Below, in pieces: positions 23,788-37,000 of a stretch of 64,000 nt of DNA (positions within the stretch are counted from its first letter, which is position 1; each line of letters begins with the position of its first letter). The stretch is from the NCBI RefSeq assembly GCF_003369915.1, contig NC_046674.1, positions 15,004,001 through 15,068,000 on the forward strand, written 5' to 3'. A model generated the notes under the pieces. It ran no database searches and was not told the DNA's origin. It was given only the letters and a program-made list of their open reading frames with translations. The translations under genes were made by a program, and so were the position numbers. Origin of the DNA: Drosophila miranda (Eukaryota > Arthropoda > Insecta > Diptera > Drosophilidae).

Positions 23788-26700
23788 GCACAAAAGCAGG
23801 CCAAAAAAGAGTGGACTCTTTAGGCCGAAAGTAAGGCAAGACGCAGCCTGGGGCTGTTTGTCCAAGCTGAAGACGAGCTAAAGTCTGTGTCCATTCGCTA
23901 CTCGCTATCCTCCCATACATTTCCTTGATTCCCGGATAGCATACACTTTTCGTGTGGGAGGAAAGATCTGTGTGCGTGCTTCCCCCTGCTACCATTTGAC
24001 ATTCGGGCCCCCCCAACGAGAGTACGGCTTGAAATATGACCCACAACCGGTTCGATATAAGATTCATAAATAATAGCGCGAAGGCGTCTCGCTGGAGGCC
24101 ACTCAACTGACGTAGGGGGGGGAGGGCGGAGGCCGCTTGACGGAATTACGTCATCTCGATCGATCCGATGCATTTACCCAGTTGGCACCGCACCACCACC
24201 CTCTCGCGGATCAATGCGATCGTTTATTGACACTGGGACAATTAAATGGGGGAATATTTAAACAGGCAGACGTGTAAAAGTTGAGTAATTTCCCTTCTTT
24301 TTTTTTTTCTTACGAGTACTACTACAACTACTCCCGAGTGCGTATAAATTATCATGGCAAATCAAACGATCGCCAGAGCCTCGTTTAATTAATGGCAATT
24401 ACGGGTGCGAGTACGGGTTGAGCGAAAACTAAGGCAGAACACAGTGCACCACATACTCGTAGTACATATGTATGTCTGCCCTCTTTTGATCGATGTCAAT
24501 TCGTGAGTCAACCGAAATTCGTGAAGGAGAAACGAGGCGCAAGTGCAACAGAACGGTGGAATAGAGCAAATCATAGGTTGGGAAATCGGTGTGCCACAGA
24601 GAACAGCCCAACACCCCAACACGATAACGATCGGAGAGCACCCCACAGAGGGGGCTCTTATCGGCGTTGTGAAAGGGGCAAATAATTGGCTTTTGCTGTA
24701 TCAATCATCGAAATGGGAGCTTCGAATACTCTCCGCGATTAGATTAGTTGATTGAATGGAGCTTTTACGTACCACTAGACCCCGAAACAGAAGTCAGCAT
24801 TAACCCTTAGAACCTTCCGCAGATTAACCCCACAAAGATCACAAAAAAAAAAAAATAATATTTGTTTTTACACGAAAATCAATTCACAGACAATGGCGGG
24901 GGGGTGCGGGGGGCGGTTGGCTAAAGTGCATGACAAAACTTTTGAAGGTTAAGAGGGGGTGGGCGGTCCAACGAATCGGGGGCTATCGGCATCGGCCGGT
25001 TTATCGAGTGTCGAACGCGTTTTTCAAGTCCATTGAAACGGCTGACGCGAATGCTGATGCTGACGCTGACGCCGGCGCTGATGCTGACGCTGATGACAGT
25101 GGGGGCACCACTTGGTCACTTGGGGGGAGGGGGCTTTGGGGGGGGCATGGGGTCGGTTCGGTTCGATCGGTATTCAGTTCTTGTTGTTATTTCAATTGGT
25201 TTTCATTTATCTCGTTCATTTTCGCACACCCGAAACGAGTCGAGCGCGTACCGTTATTTATTTTATGCGTTTCTTTTATTGTGGCTATTCTGTGTTTTCA
25301 TTGATCTCCGTTTTGTTGTATTTTTTTTTTGTGGGGTTTTTTTTTTTTGCGTGCGTGCGGCCCGCCGTCGGCAGCAGAATCGGAAGACTGTCTGTCTGTC
25401 GCGACCGCACGCGCACCTTTGCCGCAGCGCAACGGGCTTTGGGTCTGTGTGCGAGCGAGCGAGCGAGCGGGCGACCTGGCGGGCGATTGTGTGTGTTAGA
25501 AGCGGAGAGCGGCGCGAGAGAACCGAGAACCAGCCAGCCGAGCAAATCAGCTGTTTGCTCGCGCCCCCACACGCTCTTCTGCCCTATCTACCTTGCTCAT
25601 TCGCTCTCCCTCTCTCTCTCTCTCTCTCTATCTATCTGCCGTGCACTCTGAATGAAATGAAATTGGTAACGGCAGTTTGCATTTGAGCTTTCATGTGCAT
25701 TGCGCAAATATGAAGCTCTCCCACACCCCGCCCGCTCCCTACGAATTCTGTTATGCAAACACGCGTCGGTCGTCGGCTGTCGGCGCTCGCGTCGGTCGGT
25801 CGGTTCTTGCTGCTCTGCCATGCCGAATGACGCAGACAAATGTCCAACCGCTGTCGATGGCTGGGCTCTGCAGAGACAGGGCGACAGAGACCTCAGGCAG
25901 ATGGTCCGACCAAAGGAATACCCTTTCTTCACCTTCGGGGATAATAGTTCTTCATATTTCTATTAAATCTATCTATTTATTGGCTTTGCTGGGGCATCCG
26001 TCACATGTGTCTCGACGGCTACAGCATACCCTTTAGATCTATTTAGAAACAAGTTCCACCACAATGTGCGACAATAAAACAGCTGCGCGACTGAGCAATA
26101 TGAAATATTCAAGCTGGGAAAGATGGGGCCAGATGCATGGGCGGGGCGGGGGGGTGGCACAGGGGGCAAAATCGTTCATCTGTCTGTTTGTTTGCCCCAT
26201 CAGGGGTTTGTGCTTACGTTGTGCCTTTGCCAAGTTCAAAATTATTTAAAACAATTAATATTCATTCTGTTCCGTGTTGTTTTCTCTTCTGTTCGGTTCT
26301 GTTCTGTTCTGTTCAGTTGTTGCTGCCTTCAATTAGCCTCGCTCGTTCGCTGATGATCATGCTGAGGTCCACCTCCCTCTCTCTCTCTCTCTGTCTCTGT
26401 CTCTTGCGCGTGCTTGAACGTGCCTGATGCGGCATCTTGATGAAGGTGTCAGAAATTGCAGCCATAAATTAATAAAAACAATCACAAAACGGCAAATGGC
26501 TCGAAATTTATTCAATTAATCGGACAACGAGAACCCAAATTTAGACACTCTGAATCTGTCGGCAAAAGCAACAACTGTACGCTGATATTTTCTGAATATA
26601 TTCAGTATCCTTCTCATACCAAAATCTTTGTTAAATGTTTCTATAGATCGATGGCACCCCTCCGCCCGTCTCTCAATCTCTCTCTCAGATCATTAAATTT

Positions 26701-28279
26701 CTTGGTGATTAAGCTCTCAGATTCTTCAATATAAATCTTGATTAATATGATATCATTAGTGGAAGTATTTTATTCAAAAATCTTTTCAAATTCCATTGGC
26801 TTTAAAAAATAAACAGGAAATATTACAAATACTCGTACATTTTGCAGCAGGAAGTCGCTTGCAATTCAGAAAAGAAACACCATTCGATGGGAGCCTGTGC
26901 CGCGGGTGTACATAGTATAATTATTTCAAGAAAAATTGTTCCGACTGTGGGGATTTATATTGATTTTTGCATGGGAGGGGTGGCTAGGAAATGGGGGAGA
27001 GGGGGGTGGGGGACAATGGGAGCAGAACAACTCATGGCAAACGCATTAATCTATCAAAGCCACGCTCCATTTACGCCGGAGAGAGGGGGGGCGGATGGGG
27101 GGCAGGCTGTGGGCCCCTCCCTGGCGGCATCTGTTGTCTGTATGTAAATGTGTGCCACAATTAACAATACAAAATTACGCATTAATCAAGCACAAAGACA
27201 AAAAACCTATTGACATATCAAGCGACTAGAGATGGGCTCGTGCGTGTTCGTTTTCGTGCTCGAAAAAAAGAGCTGCACAACTGTACTAAAGGGGAGATTA
27301 TCTGAGGAGCAAGTACTACGATATGATGGCTTCAGAACATAGATTTATTGCAGCTTTTGCCTGTAGATCTATGAAAATGCAAACATTTTGAGGTTTCTAT
27401 TCATTTATTTCACACAAATCCTCATCCCATCAAAACGTAGTATTTTCCGACTTCATGGAAACTTCTTTTATCCGCTTTTGAGATTTTTCTCTTGGTTGAA
27501 ACGGAGTTCTTAGCTTAATCCAAAATGGGATTCTTAAACTTCGTGGTCTTCGACTTTGTTGTCGTGTCTTAAGAGCCCGGCCCGCACCCAGCTCTGTTGG
27601 CCAGCTTAGCGGCTTAGAAAATATACATTTTAATTAACTTTTTTCTTCTTTTATTTTTCTCTTTTTTTTTTTGCTGTTGTCAATGGCGGATGTGAATGAA
27701 TGGATGGATGGATGGATGGATGGCTGGATGGATGAGGAGGATGTAGCGGATTGGGGACTTGGGAAAATGGCCAAAAAGCCCCCGATATGAATCAGCTTCT
27801 GACCAAAATGTGAACAAAATTCCCAATATTATAGCTGTCCCTCTTTTGGTCTCTCTCTCTATCTCTCTCTGTCGCTTTCTGTCTCTGACACAAGACAAAG
27901 CTTTGGCCATAAATTGCAAAGTACCGTTTTGCCCATTTGACGGTGGGGCGGGCACACGGCCAGCATACAAAAACGAGAATCATCGCCCCGCTGAGAGAGC
28001 GCAAGCTTCGTTTTGAGAATAACTGCCTCTGCCCCTCTCCCTCTCCCCCTCGCTCTCTCTCTGTCTCACAGCTGACGACAGCAGCTGGTCAGGGCGTCTG
28101 TGTGTTTGGGTGTTTCTGTGCGAGAGTGTGCCAGTGTGCGAGTGAGTGGGGGGTGAGTCATTATCGGGTGACGACAACTGACATTAACGTTTCGCTGATG
28201 AGAAGGTAAGACAAAAAAAAAGCAGCAGCAGCAAAAAGAGCCAGAAATAATAATAATAATGGAAAGTATTTAAAAGGCA

Positions 28280-28412
28280 GAGAGAGAGAGAGAGGGAGAG
28301 AGAGAGAGAGAGATACTGAAAGACAGGTAGATAGATGGCGGATGATGATGGGCCATAACATGCGGCTAAATGGTTTAAAAAGCAAGAGAGAGAGAGAGAG
28401 AGAGAGAGAGGG
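28280..28412 (+). repeat. Two GA-rich tracts
   Basis: Tracts of GAGAGA at about 28280-28312 and 28384-28412. In flies such tracts can bind GAGA factor; here that is only a possibility. Confidence 0.7.
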
Positions 28413-31364
28413 GGAGAGAGCCACAGCCGGAACTCCAGACAGCAGCAGCCCCCAAGGTAAACCTTTTGCGAGCTCTGTATTTTTTTGTTTTGCCATCGAG
28501 ATCTGCTTCTTTTGTCCCACTGTGCCGATACTGTTAGGGGGCCATTGCTTCACCTCTTTCCCCACCTGCAATCCGAGCAATTATACTGAAAATCGGTTCG
28601 GGTTGTCATCTTTCTCGTTTTTTTGTCTGTTTTGGCATCACTTTTGGCCGCCTTGAGGTTCTTGGAAATAGAAATTTCCGCTGACCTTTGCCATCCCGCT
28701 GCTGTGTGGGGAGTCGTGTTCCAAATCTTCAGCCGGATGGCTAATGGACTAATAATTACAGCCATCTGCTGGGGCAGACAGAGAGAGAGAGAGAGCACCA
28801 ACGATGTACCGCTATCGTTGCACAATTGTCTCCGTCGAGAGTTGACCGGGGTCGTGGGTCGCCCAAGAACCCAGTGGTGGCCGGCTCTACGGCAATTGTT
28901 TCTCTTCTCCATATTTAATTGCCGCCATCTGAAGATCTTGAGAGAGCTTCTTAGCTTAGCTTTTATCTGTCTGGTGCTCTCGATTCGCCATCCCGTTAGA
29001 TGGTGCCATCTTATGCCCTATCGCCCTATCTTATGTGCACAAAATCCACTGAAAAACAGATGAATGTGTGCCCTGCTGTAGATCCAACGCCCCTCTATGA
29101 GTACAGTACCAAAGAAGACTTAAGATCGATCTCTAGAAAGCCACCGATTGCCAGAAACTGTTCTTTGGATCTCAAAGAATGTCATTTGTAGGGTTCGCGG
29201 AATCAAGCGATGATCTTACATCCTACATCCCGTAAAATGCTTCCCTTTCTTTTCACAGATTTTTGAAATGCCATTTCCCCGAGTTTTTCTGCTTGTTTTT
29301 CCAGTGAGATAATCATTCGAGTACAAGAAATATTTGCTAATTCTAATTCTTGAGCTGCCTCTCTCTCTCTCTATTGGCTAATTACTCGGTTCTCCATCGC
29401 TGGCTCCGGTCTCTGGCTCTGGCTCTGGCCATCAGTCAGCGGGCAAAGGAAGCGTAATGAACTCGGAATACACACGTATTCGTATTCGTATTCGTACTCG
29501 TGTACCTTGATACGCCTTCTGGCTCTACTAATTCGAGCGTAATCTGGAAACGCTTTGTGTCCACCAGCTGTTCTGCGAGCCACCAGTCATTAAGTGGTCC
29601 AGTGCGTGCAGACCCTGGTGTGGAGTGTCAATGAACGCTGGCTGGTGGCTGGTGGCTGGTGCCTGGGGCCAGGGGTCGCCTGAGCACCTGTTCTCGATTT
29701 GAATATGAGCCGCCCCAAGGCTGGAGCCGCCAGCGAAACAGCTGTGACAGCTGGCGAGAGGCAGCAGCTTGGCAGCAGGTTAGTGGCCAGATGATTAGCC
29801 GTCAAATGCCTAATGGATCGAATGGAATATGTTTTACCAAAGAGCCATGGCTACTGGCTACTACTGGCCATATCAGAGCAAATCTCTGACAAAAGTTGAT
29901 TGCTCGTAAAGCAGCGGCAGGAAAATAATGCCATGCGATGCGATGCGATGCGATGCGGGAGAGACCCATAAAAGTCCGGCCAGAGGAAAAAATTGGAACA
30001 GGAAATTAAAACGTTAGCTACCAGCTGAAGCAGAAACAGAAACAGAAAACGGTAACAGTACGGATACGGGGCAAGACGAGAGACGAGACTCTGGAGACTG
30101 CAGACTGGAGACTGGGGCCATATGATAAGGCCCAAAGTCGAACCATGTGGAGCGAAAAACCCAACGAGGCAGAGTGGATGGACTGACGGGCAACCAAAAG
30201 CACACAAAAAAAAGGGCACAACAGCTGAAGCAGGAGGCAGGAGGCAGGGGCAGAGGCAGCCAAGATTAACAATGTGGAGACTTGGAGCAGAAAAAAGTGC
30301 AAGTAACATGTGTTACACTGTACTGAACACAACTGTACCGCCCATAAGTCCAGTGCTGGGGCCAGCTTTCTTCCCAGAAAGTCTCGAACTTTAAGCCGAA
30401 ATATCGATTAAGTTTCGATACAATCGATTCTCCCAGTTTCAGTGTGACCAAAGGCTGTTGTGATGAATGCTGGACAGTGATTAGCATATCTTTCGATATG
30501 CCAATTTGTTAACAACTAATCCCAAAGTGTTAACGAGGCCGATTGAGAAGAGGCCTTTGTGCTGTCTGTTCAATTAGCTACCGAAAGTACAGTTGGCCAC
30601 AAGAGCTACCACTTCAAGACAATATTACTCATTTATGAAGAGATCTCTCGCCGAACTCTGAGGGATTTATTTTTGTTAATTTCGTATTTGTTTACAAACC
30701 AAAGCAAATCAGACAATACAAGACTTTTGAACATTATTATGCAAATTTGTTCAGTCTCCTCGACGTGTGGCTGGCTTTTTGGTTAGCTTTTGGTAGCTTC
30801 TTAGTGTGCCATTGACACTGGTTGGGGCTTGTGTGCCTGACAGGTTTATCATCATAATCATCATCATTTTATAATGCCCGCTGCTAGGGCGACTCTTCCT
30901 GCTGCTGCCTCTGCTGCTACTCGCATAACAAATGACTGTTGTTATGTGGTTGGTGCCTCTTCTTCGACTTCTTCTACTGCCTCGACAGACCTACTGTTAG
31001 TCATTGTTTCGAGTGGCACCCCCTCCCTGTGGCTGTGACTGTGTGTGTTGCATGCACAAAGGCGACCCCCAAACAACAGAACAAGTTGTGTGTTACTCAC
31101 ACTCAAAGGCACAGGCACAGTCAGAGCTTGGGGACGTGCTGGGGACGCCCGCCTCTGTTTTCCCCGCTTTTCAGCAGCAGGTACTCGTCCCTGGGAGTGC
31201 AAGGGTATGCTCGTATTTCCCAGGGATCATCGTCGCTAAACAAACTTTAAGTTATGGGAACGATATTATCTGATTTCTGAATAGATTTCTTCCAACGTAC
31301 TTAAGGTCGTAACAATCGATTTATTATCACATTAGGAACAAGGAAAACAAAGCAAGTCCTTGTG

Positions 31365-31521
31365 GACAGCGTTGCCATTTGCACTAGGGAACGCCTCTTC
31401 GACAGTGTTGCCATCTGCACTAAGGAACTCCTCCTCGGCAGTGTTGCCATCTTTACTAGGGAACTCCTCTTCGGCAGTGTTGCCATCTGCACTGAGGAAC
31501 TCCTCTTCGGCAGTGTTGCCC
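31365..31521 (-). repeat. 36-base tandem repeat, open on both strands
   Basis: Four units of exactly 36 bases (31365, 31401, 31437, 31473) plus a 13-base partial unit, with a core like GTTGCCATCTGCACTAAGGA. On the minus strand each unit encodes a 12-residue motif of the form SADGNTAEEEFL. It lies inside a 90-codon frame starting MGGIATIGIPFV at 31604. The plus strand is also open. See the findings for the coding possibility. Confidence 0.85.
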
Positions 31522-33161
31522 ATGAGTCCTCTTTGGTGGCATTCCACGCCCGTCTGTATGGAGGGGCGAACAAAGGGTATCCCGATAGTCGCAATGCCGC
31601 CCACAGTCTACAGTTCTTTACTTGCTATTCTCTCTCTTCATCTTCGTCTAGTGTTTATGCATGTTCATGCAAGTCAATATTTGGTTTCCTAACTAATTAT
31701 CAGTTCAGCGCACTCTGTGACTCAGGCAGAGGGGCAGCGATAGGGGCAGATGAGTGGTGTCAACGCTTTTGCGGTCGCCTCACCTCGCCACTAATTCGGA
31801 GAGTTCATTTAACTCTGGTGCTGGTGCTGCTGCTGCTGTTGGTGCCCAAACAAAGCCAAATCATATATAAATATAGCTCCAGCGGGGATGGGACGATGAT
31901 GGATCTCGGTTAAATTTGGACCACAAGCAAATAAGGAAGTCCTCCGCCTCCTGTCTGCCCGTTATCGCAGAAGGTGTGACCTCCAAAACGCATTTTGTTG
32001 TGGGACCTTTAGGCCTACTAAACAATACATGTGCATAAATTTACCCACTGGGCTGTTTGCCTTTGTTTCTGTTTCGGTTTCGGTTTCTGTTTCTATTTTC
32101 TGTTTCTGTTTCTTTTTTTCCACTTTTGTGATATTTTAATTGCCGCTCGAACCTTGAATTCGCGCTCGCACAGAGTGCTTTTGGTGGCCGAAAACTAAAA
32201 CTCCACACAAAGGCCCAACGCTTGAGAAATGTTCGTAATTAAAGCCATCAAAAAGTGAGTAAATACCTACATTTATGTGGGGTGCCCGTGCCCTGTGCTC
32301 TGTATTTTTGTTGGTTCTTTTATTTTCGAGTCTTTCGCTTCCTTTGTCCGACCTTTGACTGCGACTGTGGATTTTTCAAGTATTTTCCATAATGCAGACA
32401 CATTATTAGTATTATTATTATTCGACTTTTGTGCAATTGCCTGGCCAATCTCCGCCACGACCTTAGAAAGTTGATCTCACTATAATAGCAGTTAAGGAAC
32501 GGAATGGAATGGAATGGCATGGCATGGCTTGGCATCGTGCCTCATATTTGGGCTAATGTCTTGGGTCTGTCTTTTCGTTACTCGGAAATATTCTTGGTGT
32601 TCTTTTAAGCTAATTTTCTGGCTAATGACAAATTCAATGGACAGCTTCTGTTCCATTTTCTATTTATATTTTGAGGTTAAGATCACTGCCGTCTTGGAGT
32701 ACAGTACTTTGTAATTGTCTAGTTTTCATCACCTATTTAACAGTTCACAAGGTTTGGAGGGGATCCACAGACAAGTTCTTTGTTGGAACAAACGAAATCC
32801 AGAAGTAAATACCCTGTAAAGCTGTGTGCTAATAGAGTCTTCTAGTGTAAACACATTAAAAGAGAGCCCATAGTCTTGTAAGTAATGATTTTCTTATAGA
32901 AGAAACCATTAAACGCTGAGAAAACGTTTGCTTTGGTCTTTCAATTTCACTTCATCTTCATTTTGGATACTTTTGGAACGTTTTTCCTTCTCTTCTCTAT
33001 AAATATGCAATATTTGCATCACTTTATCAAAGATTCAGGGCTATGGGAGCTGAGGAACAGGAATCCCCCTGCTTATCCATCATTCTCATCGCTGGGGAAT
33101 CACTTATATACACTATATGATATTATAGATTCATATGGGGGTTTTTCAAAAGGCAACTTAC

Positions 33162-34072
33162 GCAACGAGGCCGCCGAGAAAGGCCACTGGACCGCCGCCT
33201 ATGAGGCGGATCTTGCGGTGGCAGGAATCGAAGAGCGAGGTTCGGGTGGGCGCCTGCGATGTGGGTGACATGATCGATGTGGGGCCACTGCTGCTGCTGT
33301 TGTTGCCGCTTCCTGACCTGTTAATGAGCAGCTGTTGTTGCTGTTGTTGTGGCTGTGTTGTTGCTTTCCACGCTGTTGCTGTTGCTGTTGCTGCTGCTGT
33401 TTGCTGTTGCTCGCTGGTTTTGCAATTGTAATTACTTAGGTAGTTGTTGTTGTTGCCACTTGTGTCTCTATAAGGCGTGCTGCTATGATGGTTAATGCAA
33501 CTGTTTGAGAGACTGCTGCCGCTGCTGATGCTGCGACAACTGTCGTCGTCGTCTGTTGAGGTTGCGGCTGACGCTGCCGCTGCCGTTGCCGTTGCTGTTG
33601 GTGCCACCGGTGATGTGGCTGTGGCGACTATCGTTGTCGCTGTCTTTGGCTTCTTGTGGCGCCTTAGGGCTGCTGCTAGATTGTAGCTGCAGGACTCCTT
33701 CTTCTTCTTGGTCTTCAGCGGCAATGCCTCCTCTCCGCCTGCTATGGTCGCCGCGAGCAACAGAAGACACTTGTCGCTCGAGTGTGGCGAAGGTGCCTGT
33801 TGCTGCCGCTGCTGCTGCTGCTGATGCTGGAAATAATATTCTGCTTCTGCCTCGGCCTCTGCCTCTCCGTGTGGCGATGTCAGCTGTCGTTGGAGCTTTT
33901 GCTGCTGATGCCTGAGCTTTTGCAACAGAGAAGTCTTGCTGCGATGCTGCTGCTGCTGCTTTCCGCTGGCTGCCGCTGCCGCTGTCGCTGCTGCCGTCGA
34001 CGTTGTTGTTGTTGGGGTTTTCGTTCCGAAGCCGAGTTCCACGATGTGCTGTGTGGGCGCTCTCAACATCAT
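33162..34072 (-). CDS. Mob2: Mob2 alternative first coding exon, middle
   Basis: Two adjacent ATG codons at 34072 open 303 codons on the minus strand: MMLRAPTQHIVELGFGTK, then Gln-, Ser- and Ala-rich text with SKTSLLQKLRHQQQKLQ and LRRHKKPKTATTIV, ending FLGGLV. The donor GC|GTAAGT leaves two bases that complete an alanine codon with the first core exon (LVAKARRKERD). The phase match with the other two first exons, and the lack of stops over 900 bases, support it as the N-terminal extension of a long Mob2 isoform. Another minus-strand frame over the CAG repeats is a shadow. The start could be either ATG. Confidence 0.8.
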
Positions 34073-37000
34073 TCACTGTCACTTTTCTCCTTTACTGATT
34101 TTCTGTTTTACTTTTTCGTCTCTGCTTATCGTCTGCTTTTCTCTTCTTTTCGTTTTTGTCACTGTGTTTTTGTTGTTTTTGCGATTAACTTACTTTTGCA
34201 CACATTTAAATTTTATTCAATTTCTGTTTTTTCTGTTTCTTTTTTTAAGCTTCAAACTTTCTTCTAAACAAAAATATAAAAAAAAGCATTTAGCGAACTT
34301 TCAACTTTGTTTCACGGATTCCCTTTTGCGTGCTTTTCGCCATTCAAAACTTCTCGAGACTCGCATGTGTGTGTGATAGTGTGTGTGTGTGTGTGTGTGT
34401 GTGTGTCATTCATAGGCTTCAAATTTTTCCACATTTGAGCGAAAACCCCCCACTCCCCAAAGAATGGCACAGTGGGACGGGGTACGTTGGAAAACCAGAA
34501 GAATATGGGGGGGGGCCATCAGAAAATTTCAAAAACCAAATATACACAAAAACAATTAATGGAATGAGAAACATTAAGAAACTATCGTACTAACTATCGC
34601 ATATTATATTCGATAGCCATCCGATATCCGCTGGGATCTTCCACTTAGAGACCTTTCATCCTTGTAAAAGTTTCCCATAAGAGAAAGGCCCCTATAAACA
34701 ATCGCCACTAATCGATAATAACGAATGTTTTCGATAACTCAATAAGTTTATCCAAATCCAAAGTCCAAGAACCAAGCCTAAAACCATACCAAAATATTCA
34801 ATTTCTGGAAAAATCGTACTCTCCAAAGATCTCCACCAGCCTGCAGTTGATGGCATATCGCAATCGATGGCTATAAATAAGATATTGCCGTATTTAAAGA
34901 TTCCCCACAAGTTGAACGAAAGCGCTAATCCACAAGGTAATCCCCCGACCGTCGTCCGCCCCATTCGAATGTTCTGGACAAGTTTTGTAATAAATTTTGT
35001 TCCGCTCCTAATCGCCCGTACACTCGTAAATGCGAACCACAGTGCACCATGTGCTCTCCCGCTCTTGTATTTAATATTTAAGTTTTATATACATATTTTA
35101 CATACGAATTTGCTCGAAATACACACATCTCTCATGTGTATTTTATTTCTATATATTTGTCGTTAGAAAACGCGGATCGCGTGAGTTTTTCGACACAAGC
35201 CAAAAGCCAAAGGAAAAAAACAAAATCCAAAAAGGCGAGAGAGCGACAGAGCGACAGAGAGGGGGTGAGAGTGGGAGAGGGAGGCCCCATTTGGCAATAT
35301 GCGAGTGAGTAGGCGCGTGCGATGGATGGGATGGAATGGGATGGGATGGGGCGATGGTTGTTGCCTTCAAATCCGCTTATATGTTAATTAGATTTACTAC
35401 AGAAATACAGAGAAATGAATTATAAGTTTCTTCTGATTTGTGTTTGAACTTTTTACAGAGGTCCCCCCACTGAAGCGCGTTAATTCATGCAAATACTCAT
35501 ACATATGCGTTAAGGCCAAGTTTAAAGCATTAATTGTAGGGGCAGGCAGGCAGGCACACAGCAGCACATAAGAAATGGTATGATAATGTGCTCTGCTGTT
35601 CCTTTTTCTTGCCTCAAAGAAGAAAAAGAAAGTAAAAGGCGGCGTCATCCAAATGCTTACGCAATCTCCAGCCGAGGCGCAGAAAAAAAACGCCAGCGAA
35701 ACGACACGACAAAGCAAAATTAAAACACATCATTAAAGAAGGGCAAGAAGAAGGCGGGCAGAAGGCAGGGGTCCCCACAGCTCTGAGAGAGAAGCGAGGA
35801 GAACAGCGGAGGCGCAGAGGAGGCCACACTCTTGTGGCATTATGATATTGAGTGCAGCAGGAGTCGCCACCAGTTGGGACCCGGGGACACCCGGGTAACC
35901 TTCACCCAAATATCCGCCCCGCCACAGAGCACGGGGCACGGGGCACGAGGCACGGGGCACGTGTACGAATACGATTACGAGGTAAGCAATGCCATGGATT
36001 GGTCCATCCGTTTGAAAGTGAAGGGAGCGGAGCCGCCTGGTCTGGCCTGGCCAAATAAATGAGGGGCAACAGATTCTTGCGGCAAATGCCTGAGAGAGAG
36101 AGAGCTCGCATGATAAAAGCCACGCCGGAAGCTTCTGTCCAACGGCAGTAAGCCCCTGCGTAAGCTCTGGAGATTACGGTATCACTTGGCAAAAATATGA
36201 CACATGGGTTTCGTTTCGTTTCGTTTTTTTTTTCTGCATATGCAACAGAATTTCCCGGCACATGCCATATACGAGAAAAAGCTTATCTGCTGGCTCCCGC
36301 ATGGACCATCGGACCATCGGACCATCGGACCACCGCACAACGTGCCTGATGTGCGGTGTGGATTCAGTGATTCAATGATTCAGTGGCAGTGGCAGTGGCA
36401 AGCTCTCTGGTGGGGGGGCACGAGACAAGGCTAGTACGGAAAAGTAAAAGAAAAAGGTGTGAAAAATAGAATGGCCTCAGAGTTTTGACACTTAGTAACT
36501 TTCACAACGGACGGGCCGTACCAGAGATTGAATTGTATCTCGGGGCGGCCTGGATGTTGGGTGGAGTTTTTGCCAGAAAATTGAAAGTGTGCTGTGTCTT
36601 ACGGATCATTTGGGAGATCATAAAACACTTCTAAAACTTTCTACCAGAGCAGCTCTTAATTTGCAAATTACATGCTCTCTCGAGTGATCTGCCAGTCACG
36701 TCGCGACGTTAGAATTAAGTCACTCCGGCAACCATGAAAGTTTCCAAAGAAACAAAAGCAAGAGACTCCGAAGCCTCGTGGAGCCTCTGATCCATGATAA
36801 TGATGATGATGACACTGTGCATTTTTTTTTTTGGATTTGGGGGAGGAAAAAGCCATAGTTTCTGTGGTAGAAAATGGGGCGGCGGGGTGTGCGGCACACG
36901 CTTCGAGAATTTTTAAAATGAAAGTTCGTGCCTCTTCCACGGTTGACAAAGCATGCGGAAATCTCGAGAAATATAAAGCGCTTAAGAGCAAAAAATAAAA

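Larger units (their letters stand above)
19685..33161 (-). other. Large Mob2 intron between nested glue gene and distal exon
   Basis: About 13.5 kb with no gene I can support. The first 300 bases are glue-gene 3' flank. The rest is AT-rich DNA with many simple repeats: CA at about 23760-23786, CAC at 22550-22590, GA at 28280-28412, GGAT at 27695-27735, GCGAT at 29935-29957 and a 36-base tandem repeat at 31365-31521. Enhancers for Mob2 or glue expression could lie here but cannot be told from sequence alone. Confidence 0.55.

Noticed and set aside
33492-34082. Alternative minus-strand frame across the middle Mob2 first exon
   Set aside because: The frame beginning MMLRAP has the correct donor phase; the other frame does not join the core exons.
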